Positions 56,825-64,000 of a stretch of DNA of 64,000 nucleotides are shown here, in pieces. The stretch's first letter is position 1, and every line of letters starts with the position of its first letter. Position numbers and translations under genes: made by a program. Under the pieces are notes generated by a model, which made no database searches, was not told the origin of the DNA, and worked only from the letters and a program-made list of their open reading frames with translations. The stretch covers positions 33,741,296 to 33,805,295 of the forward strand of contig NC_091311.1 in NCBI RefSeq assembly GCF_038502225.1, written 5' to 3'. The stretch comes from Cherax quadricarinatus. Taxonomy: Eukaryota; Arthropoda; Malacostraca; Decapoda; Parastacidae.

Positions 56825-58000
56825 TATTTTTTTATTAACACATTAGCTGTTTTCCACCAAGGCTGGGTGACCCAAAAGAGAAGAAACACTTTCATCATTA
56901 TTCACTGCATCCCTGTCTTGCCAGAGGCATGCCTACACTACAGTTAAAAAACTACAACATCAACACCCCTCCTTCAAAGACAGACCAGGCACTGTACTTT
57001 CCAACTCCAGGACTCAAGTCTAGTTTGCCAGTTTCACTGAATCCCTTCATAAATGTTACTTTGATCACACACTAACAGCACATCAAGTCATAAAAACCAT
57101 TTGTCTCCACTCGCTCCTCTCTAACATGCTCACGCACGCTTGCTTGAAGTCCAAGCCACTTGCACACAAAACCTCCTTTACCTCCTCCCTCCAACCTTTC
57201 CTAGACCAACCCCTACCCAGCCTTCTTTACACTACAGATTTATGCGCTATCCAAGTCATTATTTTGTTCCACCTTCTCTAAATGTTCAAACCACCTCGAC
57301 AACCCCTCCTCAGCCCTCTGGATAATATTTTTAGTAACCCCGCACCTCCTTGTAATTTCCAAACTTCGGATTCTCTGCATTATATTTGCACCACACACTG
57401 CCTTCAGACATGACATCTCCACTGCCTTTAGCCTTCTCCTTGTTGCAACATTCACCACCCAAGCTTCACACCTACATACAAGTAACACGTAAGCTCCTCT
57501 CTCCTATGTGCGGGTTATTTGTATATTGTTCCAGTCGCGGTATTGTGCCTTTTTGTTATTTATTCACACCTATATAAGAGTTGGTATAAATGTACTCTCA
57601 TACATTTACCTCTTTGCTTCCATGGACAACATTCTCCATCTCCACAGACTCCCCAATGCCCCACTCACCTCCCCACCATCAATTCTATGATTCATCTTGT
57701 CTTTCATAGACCTATCTGCTGACAAGTCCACTCCCAAATATCTGAATACATTCACTTCTTCCATACTCCCTCCCTCCAATCTGATATCCCATCTTTCACT
57801 ACCTAAATTATTTTGTTGTCCTCATCACCTTACTCTTTCCTACGATTGCTTTTAATTTCCTTCTTTTAAATACCCTTCCAAACTCAGTCACCAAACTCTG
57901 CAACCTTTCTTCCAAATCTCCCAAAAACACAGTGTTATCAACAAAATGCAACAGCTACAACTCCCATTTTGTGTTAGATTTTTCATCTTTTAATCCCACG
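56822..58000 (-). pseudogene. RTE LINE, diverged, 3' half
   Basis: The 3' UTR ('gttttccaccaaggctgggt') is at the left. The minus strand carries 'EAWVVNVATRRRLKAVEMSC', 'RIRSLEITRRCGVTKNIIQR' and 'LSRWFEHLEKVE', parallel to the RTE copy at 16911-18000. Further upstream are scraps near 57700-57990 ('FRYLGVDL'-like) with many stops. A Penelope-type module of about 85 bp (57488-57570) is inserted. Confidence 0.75.
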
Positions 58001-58020
58001 CCTCTTATATCCTATTTATA

Positions 58021-59610
58021 CAGTAGGGCCCCGCTTTATGGCGTTTCACCTTATGGCATTCCGCTGATATGGCAATTTTAAATTATGACCAAAACTTGCT
58101 ATACGGCGAGCAGTCTTTCTAATATGGCACGCCTCTCCTGGTTTTACATTCACCGTGTGCGCATCTCTTTATTATGTCTGGAAATTTTCCAAAATTTCAA
58201 GTGTTTTAAAGTTATTGCATATTTTATATGTACTCTGATAATTATACTTATGTGTACCTGTACCTAAATATACTTACACACTGCGCTGGCCTGCAGGTAC
58301 ACATTAAAATCACTAAGTCTCTCTCTACTCAATGCCATATAATAATCTCTTGGGAGCATTAAATGTCATATAATATGTTAATATAGGCATTTCCATTAAC
58401 CCATCTATGATATTTTTTTTTGAAATTATGTAATAAATACGCTACATAACATACAAACATGATACATACACCCACAGTATAAAAATGACATAAATATGAG
58501 ATTTGTTTACCAAACGGTTTGCAGGAGTGTCAGAAGAATTATGGTTTCTCTAGTCAAACACCGGTTACCTAACTGTAGAAAAATATTCCTTTCATATGTC
58601 TTCACTCTATCTATAGCTATTCATGACCCTTGTGGGTTTAGTGCTTCTTTTTATGATAATACTACTACTACTACTAATAATAATAATAATATCTTTCGCT
58701 CTAAAAATGGTGTGTTGCATCAGAATGGGAGTGTTGCTTTTTATTTATTCTGTATTAACTTGTCAGAGCATCATTCCTTCTAATAATGATGTTACATGAG
58801 AATGGAAGTGTTGGTCTTTATTTATTCTACTGTACCACTGTGGAGACAACTTGTACACAATGTAAGGTGTTTTTATGAACATGTATGAACCATAACAAGA
58901 CTCTTCGTCCGTTTGTTTACACAGTGGGTGGGGTGGCCAAGCGGGCTACCCTACCCTACTTCCCACACCTGACTTTCTACAAATAAATACTTTTCACCTC
59001 TCACTACATTAAGACCATAAATATTTTAAGGTAAGTAATGAGTGTACTGTATATGCATTTTATCACTCTAGGGCACTTTAAGTGTTGTAGTATATTATGT
59101 GTGGGTGGGGTGGCCAGGAGGGCTACCACACCTGACTTCTTAAAGTAAATACTACTCACCTTTTGTCCTACATTAAGACTAACAAATATTCTGAGGTAAA
59201 TAATCAGTGTACTGTGTGTGTATTTTACTTTGTATTGTTTTTTAATGCCTAGTTCTATTGCTAACTAATGTTAGTGGAAACTTACACAAATAACCCGCAC
59301 ATAAAAGAGAGAAGCTTATGATGACGTTTCGGTCCGACTTGGACCATTTACAAAGTACACAGTATGACTTTGTAAATGGTCCAAGTCAGACCGAAACGTC
59401 GTCGTAAGCTTCTCTCTTTTATGTGCGGGTTATTTGTGTATCGTTCCAGTCACGGTATTGTGCCTTTTTTTGTTATTTATTAGTGGAAACTTGTTATCTG
59501 GCATTTATATGTATTTATAAGTGGAAAAAAATAGCATTCTGCTTTCCGGCGATGTCTGCATTCCAGCAGTAGTCGGGAACCTAACCTGCCCTATAAGTGG
59601 GGCCCTACTG
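58021..59610 (+). mobile_element. CAGTAGGG-ended pogo-like element (1.59 kb)
   Basis: CAGTAGGGCCCCGCTTTATG at 58021 and ...CTATAAGTGGGGCCCTACTG at 59610, TA on both sides. The inside repeats an 'attaagac..aaatattttaaggtaagtaatgag' module (59010, 59170) and holds a Penelope-type inverted pair (59275-59480). No transposase frame. Most complete copy of the family at 6194. Confidence 0.82.
59275..59480. repeat. Inverted pair of Penelope-type modules
   Basis: 'acccgcacataaaagagaga' near 59298 and its complement near 59410 flank two GTTTCGGTCCGACTTGGACC / GGTCCAAGTCAGACCGAAAC arms around a short centre ('acaaagtacacagt'). The arms are almost perfectly complementary over about 80 bases. Confidence 0.85.
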
Positions 59611-59814
59611 TATACTAAACAACTATGGCAACATCACACATCCTTATCTAAGGCCTACCTTTACTGGAAAATAATCTCTTACCTGAGCTTCACTATCCTC
59701 ATAAAAACTCTTCACGGCTTTCAGTAACCTGCGTACTATTCCATTCATTTTTAACATCTGCCACATTGCCCCCCTATCTACCTTAATCATTAATTATATA
59801 TATATATATATTCT

Positions 59815-59884
59815 TTCTTTCAACACACCGGCCGTATCCCACCGAGGTGGGGTGGCCCAAAAGGAAAAACGAAAGTTTCTCATA
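59815..59884 (-). mobile_element. RTE LINE 3'-end scrap
   Basis: 'acaccggccgtatcccaccg' and 'ggggtggcccaaaaggaaaa', the short RTE end, preceded by (TA)n. Repeated at 60333-60400 with one substitution. Confidence 0.65.
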
Positions 59885-59886
59885 TA

Positions 59887-60089
59887 CAGTGGACCCCCGG
59901 TTTACGATCAGCTCCCAATGCGACCAATTATGTAAGTGTATTTATGTAAGTGCGTTTGCATGTGTATGTTTGGGGGTCTGAAATGGACTAATCTAATTCA
60001 CAATATTCCTTATGGGAACAAATTCGGTCAGTACTGGCACCTGAACATACTTCTGGAATGAAATAATATCGTAAACTGGGGGTCCACTG
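59887..60089. mobile_element. 203-bp Tigger-type MITE, cluster copy 1
   Basis: CAGTGGACCCCCGGTTTACG to ...CGTAAACTGGGGGTCCACTG, TA flanks, in a TA/TATG-rich stretch. Confidence 0.93.
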
Positions 60090-60121
60090 TACATGTATAT
60101 GTATATGCATGTATATATATA

Positions 60122-60324
60122 CAGTGGACCCCCGCTTAACGATCACCTCCAAATGCGACCAATTATGTAAGTGTATTTATGTAAGTGCGTTTGTACGTGT
60201 ATGTTTGGGGGTCTGAAATGGACTAATCTACTTCACAATATTCCTTATGGGAAAAAATTCGGTCAGTACTGGCACCTGAACATACTACTGGAATGAAAAA
60301 AGTTCGTTAACCGGGGGTCCACTG
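60122..60324. mobile_element. 203-bp Tigger-type MITE, cluster copy 2
   Basis: CAGTGGACCCCCGCTTAACG to ...CGTTAACCGGGGGTCCACTG. Practically identical to copy 4, which lies 833 bp away. Confidence 0.93.
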
Positions 60325-60329
60325 TATTC

Positions 60330-60480
60330 TTCTTTCAACACACCGGCTGTATCCCACCGAGGCGGGGTGGCCCAAAAGGAAAAACGAAAGTTTCTTCTTT
60401 TACATTTAGTAATATATACAGGAGAAGGGGTTACTAGCTCCTTGCGCCTGGCATTTTATCGCCTCTTACAACAAGCATGG
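60330..60480 (-). mobile_element. RTE LINE 3'-end fragment
   Basis: 'acaccggctgtatcccaccg' again, followed by UTR-like sequence ('ttactagctccttgcgcctg'). Downstream bases to about 60780 are unassigned. Confidence 0.6.
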
Positions 60481-60794
60481 CTTACGGAGGAAGAATTCTG
60501 ATCCACTTCCCCATGGAGGTAAGATGAAATAAACAAGAACAAGAACTAGTAACAAAATAGAAGAAAACCCAGAGGGGTGTGCATATATATGCCTGTACAT
60601 GTATGTGTAGTGTGACCAAAGTGTAAGTAGAAGTAGCAAGATGTACCTGAAACCTTGCATGTTTATGAGACAGAAAAATGGACACCAGCAATCCTACCAT
60701 CATGTAAAACAATTACAGGCTTTCATTTTACACTCAGTTGGCAGGACGGTAGTACCTCCCTGGGCGGTTGCTGTCTACCAACTTACTACCTATA

Positions 60795-60877
60795 ATGTAT
60801 GTATGTATGTATGTATGTATGTGTATATATGTATGTGTATATATGTATGTGTATGTATATATGTATGTGTATATATG

Positions 60878-60939
<62 letters not shown>
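60795..60939. repeat. (TATG)n and (TA)n microsatellite
   Basis: TATG and TATGTGTA units followed by about 27 TA units. A MITE terminus starts exactly at its right edge. Confidence 0.95.
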
Positions 60940-60942
<3 letters not shown>

Positions 60943-61142
60943 TGGACCCCCGCATAACGATTACCTCCGAATGCGACCAATTATGTAAGTGTATTTATGT
61001 AAGTGCGTTTGTACGTGTATGTTTGGCGGCCTGAAATGGACTAATCTACTTCACAATATTCCTTATGGGAATAAATTCGGTCAGTACTGGCACCTGAACA
61101 TACTTATGGAGTGAAAAAATATCGTTAACCGGAGGTCCACTG
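60940..61142. mobile_element. 203-bp Tigger-type MITE, cluster copy 3
   Basis: CAGTGGACCCCCGCATAACG to ...CGTTAACCGGAGGTCCACTG, inserted in (TA)n. Confidence 0.93.
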
Positions 61143-61156
61143 TATATATATATATA

Positions 61157-61359
61157 CAGTGGACCCCCGCTTAACGATCACCTCCAAATGCGACCAATTA
61201 TGTAAGTGTATTTATGTAAGTGCGTTTGTACGTGTATGTTTGGGGGTCTGAAATGGACTAATCTACTTCACAATATTCCTTATGGGAACAAATTCGGTCA
61301 GTACTGGCACCTGAACATACTACTGGAATGAAAAAAGTTCGTTAACCGGGGGTCCACTG
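61157..61359. mobile_element. 203-bp Tigger-type MITE, cluster copy 4
   Basis: CAGTGGACCCCCGCTTAACG to ...CGTTAACCGGGGGTCCACTG, separated from copy 3 by 14 bases of TA repeat. Confidence 0.93.
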
Positions 61360-61415
<56 letters not shown>

Positions 61416-61422
<7 letters not shown>

Positions 61423-61626
61423 AGTAAGTGTCATGTAAGTGTGCATGCCTTTTTCAGTTTGTGTGTATTAAAATTAACATTTCATGTGGTAAAAAATTTT
61501 TTTCATACTTTTGGGTGTCTTGCGATTAATTTATTTCCATTATTTCGTATGGGGAAAATTCATTCACATAACGATTATTTCATACGATTACCCTCTTGCA
61601 GTTAAAATCGTTAACCGGGTCCACTG
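61416..61626 (+). mobile_element. Tigger 3' end between TA repeats
   Basis: 'aataaaagtaagtgtcatgt' at 61417 through '...cgttaaccgggtccactg', the 3' region of the CAGTGGACCCCC Tigger without coding part. Both sides are (TA)n. Confidence 0.75.
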
Positions 61627-61734
61627 TATATATATATATATATATATATATATTACTACACACACACAATCAATTAGGTTTACAACAGGCTAGTTCGGAG
61701 CTCAGGGAATGTCCTCGAAGAAAAGTTGAGAAAT

Positions 61735-62015
61735 CGGCCTGATGACACTGGAGGACAGGAGGGTCAGGGGAGACATGATAACGACATACAAAATACTGCA
61801 TGGAATAGATAAGGCGGACAGAGATAGAATGTTCCAGAGAGGGGACACAGAAACAAGGGGTCGCAATTGGAAGCTGAAGACTCAGACGAGTCACAGGAAT
61901 GTTAGGAAGTATTTCTTCAGTCATAGATGCATCAGGAAGTGGAATAGCCTAGCAAGTGATGTAGTGGAGGCAGGAACCATACACAGATTTAAGATGAGGT
62001 ATAACAAAGCTCAGG

Positions 62016-62020
<5 letters not shown>
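61735..62020 (+). pseudogene. CR1/L2-like LINE RT C-terminus
   Basis: The plus strand reads 'GLMTLEDRRVRGDMITTYKI', 'RGRNWKLKTQTSHRNVRKYF' and 'HRCIRKWNSLASDVVEAGTI', the usual C-terminal end of such RTs. Upstream (61690-61735) single-base shifts break the frame. It runs into a (GA)n tract instead of a stop. The long Arg/Glu extension after 'KAQGG' is microsatellite only. Confidence 0.8.
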
Positions 62021-62100
<80 letters not shown>

Positions 62101-62527
62101 AAGAGAGAGAAAGAGAGAGAAAAGAGAGAGAAGAAAGGAGAGAGAAGAAAGAGAGAGGAGAAAGAGAAGAGAGGAAGGAGAGAGAAGAGAGGCAGAGAAG
62201 AGAAGAGAGAGAGAAGAAGATGACAGAGAGAGGAAAGACAAGGGGAGGAGCAGAACAAGACAGAAGAGAGGACAAAAAGAGAGAGAGAGAGACAGAGAGA
62301 GGAGACAGAGAGAAGAGGGAAGAAGAGAACAGAGAGAGGAGACAGACAGAGAGAGGGCAGACAGGAAGAGAGCAGAAGAGAGACAGAGAGAGAGCAGAAG
62401 AGAGAGACAGGAGAGAGAGAGCAGACAGAGGAGACGAGCAGAGAGAGAGCAGAAGAGAGAGCAGAGAGAGAGAGAGAGAGACAGAGAGGAGCAGAAGAGA
62501 GAGAGAGAGAGAGAGAGAGAGGCAGAG

Positions 62528-62575
<48 letters not shown>

Positions 62576-62578
62576 AGA
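62020..62578. repeat. (GA)n-rich array, about 560 bp
   Basis: A pure GA block (62020-62095), then AGAGAAGAG, AGACAGAG and AGAGCAGA variants. Long Arg/Glu or Ser/Leu frames come from it. Confidence 0.95.
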
Positions 62579-62863
62579 GATCATCTGAGATCTACATACC
62601 AGGATGACTAGAGTATGGAACACATTGCGTACAGCATAATGATGTCAGAGATAAAGTCAGTTGATCAAATGAAAATGCTGGCCCACAGATGGCTCAACTT
62701 CATCCTGTTTCTACTTTATGTCTCATAACAATAAAAATGCTTTAAATGAGCTGATGTAGTAACAGCTCTTAGCTGCAATAAAGTTAGAATCTAACCTGTA
62801 AATAGCTGTCAATAAAGCTAGGGATCTTAACCTTGTCAAACCCTGTGTAAAAAAAAAAAAAAA
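62579..62863 (+). pseudogene. LINE-like 3' end, copy 1 (many single-base losses)
   Basis: Reads 'IKSVDQMKMLAHRWLN' and a UTR ending 'tcaaaccctgtg' with a run of about 17 A. It parallels 63270-63560 but lacks single bases at about ten places ('ctcaac' for 'ctccaac', 'gtttctac' for 'gtttcctac'). It looks like an error-rich consensus or an older copy. Confidence 0.6.
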
Positions 62864-62932
62864 AGAGAGAGAGAGAGAAGAGAGAACAGAGAGACAGAGC
62901 AAGAGAGCAGAGAGAGAGAGAGAGAGACGAGA

Positions 62933-63015
<83 letters not shown>

Positions 63016-63054
63016 AAGAAAGAGAGAGAGAGAGAGAGTAGAGAGACAGAGCAA
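62864..63054. repeat. (GA)n array
   Basis: Begins after the A-run of copy 1; mostly AGAG with AC interruptions. Confidence 0.95.
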
Positions 63055-63559
63055 GCGTCATCTCGCCTGGACCATCCTGGATAGATCTGTCATTTCAGCA
63101 GAGCCTTCAACATAGGAGGATGTGGGTGGCCTTACTGTTATGTACAAGGCAATATTGTCAAAATACCACACTTGGATCCACTAGGACAGCGTGAAACAAG
63201 CTTTTATGCCACAAGGCAGAAAGCAGCAACTTCACTCTGGCTGTACCTTCTCAGAACATCACTCCATCTGAGATCATACATACCAGGATGACTGAGTATG
63301 GAACACATTCGTACAGCATAATGATGTCAACGAGATAAAGTCAGTTGATCAAATGAAAATGTTGGCCCACAGATGGCTCCAACTTCATCCTGTTTCCTAC
63401 TTGTATGTCTCATAACAATAAAAATGCTTTCAAATGAGCTGATGTAGGTAACAGCTCTTAGCTTGCCAATAAAGTTAGGAATCCTTAACCTGTAAATAGC
63501 TGTCAATAAAGCTAGGGATCCTTAACCTTGTCAAACCCTGTGTAAAAAAAAAAAAAAAA

Positions 63560-63560
<1 letters not shown>
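63055..63560 (+). pseudogene. LINE-like RT C-terminal scrap and 3' end, copy 2
   Basis: 63085-63160 gives, across two frames, 'SLQHRR' and 'DVGGLTVMYKA', followed by unstructured frames. 63320-63400 reads 'NEIKSVDQMKMLAHRWLQLH' then 'PVSYLYVS' and a stop. The 3' UTR ends in about 18 A. 'EHRR..GGL.VMYKA' endings are familiar from arthropod LINE RTs, so I call it a LINE tail with moderate confidence. Confidence 0.55.
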
Positions 63561-63592
<32 letters not shown>

Positions 63593-63605
63593 CAGAGACA
63601 GAGAC

Positions 63606-63656
<51 letters not shown>

Positions 63657-63700
63657 GAGAAAGACAGAGAGAAAGACAGAGAGAGAAAAAAGAGAGAGGA
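63561..63700. repeat. (GA)n/(GACA)n array
   Basis: GAGACA and AGAG units directly after the A-run of copy 2. Confidence 0.95.
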
Positions 63701-63768
63701 CTTAGTAGCGATCAGTGAAGAGGAGGGGCCAGGAGCTGAGTCTTGATCCCTGCAACCACAATTAGGTG

Positions 63769-63771
<3 letters not shown>

Positions 63772-63819
<48 letters not shown>

Positions 63820-63841
63820 CATACATACACACACACACACA
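63772..63841. repeat. (CA)n microsatellite
   Basis: About 33 CA units with one 'ctacatacata' interruption; preceded by 'gcaaccacaattaggtgagt'. Confidence 0.95.
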
Positions 63842-63873
63842 ACAGTCATTCAGGGTGTTTTATACAACATGTG

Positions 63874-64000
63874 TCACACCCAGCTTGGAGTACACAGCAC
63901 CAGTATGGAACCCACACCTAAGGAAGCATGTTAAGAAACTTAAGAAAGGACAGAAGTAAGCAACAAGACTAGTGACAGAGCTAAGGGGTGAGAGGTACAA
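63874..64000 (+). pseudogene. CR1/L2-like LINE RT fragment at window end
   Basis: One frame gives 'TPSLEYTAPVWNPHLRKHVK' and 'KLKKGQK', a stop, then 'ATRLVTELRGERY'. This matches the conserved 'LEY...VW.PHLRKDI..LE..Q..ATR.V' block of CR1/L2-type RTs, located just upstream of the part seen at 61735. It continues past the window. Confidence 0.7.

Noticed and set aside
61742..62611. 289-codon Arg/Glu-rich protein
   Set aside because: The first 90 codons are a LINE RT tail; the rest is a (GA)n array read through.

Overview
The window is repeat-dense, AT-rich animal DNA with no host gene I can recognise. The mixture points to a decapod crustacean such as a crayfish or shrimp: Tigger/pogo transposons with their short derivatives, CR1/Jockey-type LINEs, RTE LINEs, a GIY-YIG Penelope-like element, tRNA-derived SINEs, a piggyBac family with TTAA duplications, and long trinucleotide and GA microsatellites. 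The organism is an inference from the repeat families; no species marker is present.

Layout. 1-3240: an old piggyBac-type MITE split by a minus-strand LINE that itself carries a SINE. 3245-4640: a piggyBac copy with the end of its transposase. 4945-5930 and 8094-9091: two copies of one internally deleted Tigger family, the first with an open 146-codon frame. 6194-9945: a CAGTAGGG-type element and Tigger pieces separated by trinucleotide arrays. 9949-16101: piggyBac MITEs and a minus-strand piggyBac whose interior is low-complexity sequence. 16240-20688: SINE pieces, an RTE LINE and a minus-strand LINE. 20689-22955: a Tigger carrying (CTG)n/polyalanine tracts and a SINE, partly duplicated. 22965-27141: a piggyBac MITE and a CAGTAGGG element. 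27144-29850: no feature seen. 29860-33191: old LINE pieces, a short MITE and a Tigger remnant with a Penelope-type inverted repeat.

34637-46633 is the centre of the window. A piggyBac MITE is split by a Tigger-like element (34781-44810), which is split by a LINE with ORF1 and ORF2 (about 35181-44206). The LINE in turn contains a truncated RTE and a complete Tigger (41015-43377) with an uninterrupted 596-aa transposase, DDD residues, both terminal repeats and a TA duplication. A second insertion (44893-46366) interrupts the same MITE.

46739-51285: a 5'-truncated LINE with an 11-bp duplication, a Tigger end and another interrupted MITE. 51290-54440: mostly unique sequence with a 19-bp minisatellite. 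54440-64000: a Penelope-like RT/GIY-YIG relic, a 580-bp AGC/AGT array, RTE ends, four near-identical 203-bp MITEs set in TA-rich DNA, LINE tails and GA arrays.

Nothing here forms an operon-like system. The biology is layered transposition: one apparently competent Tigger transposase sits among many derivatives with matching CAGTGGACCCCC ends that it could in principle mobilise. Two stretches (about 11.67-11.93 kb and 61.9-63.05 kb) look like poor consensus sequence and should be read with caution.
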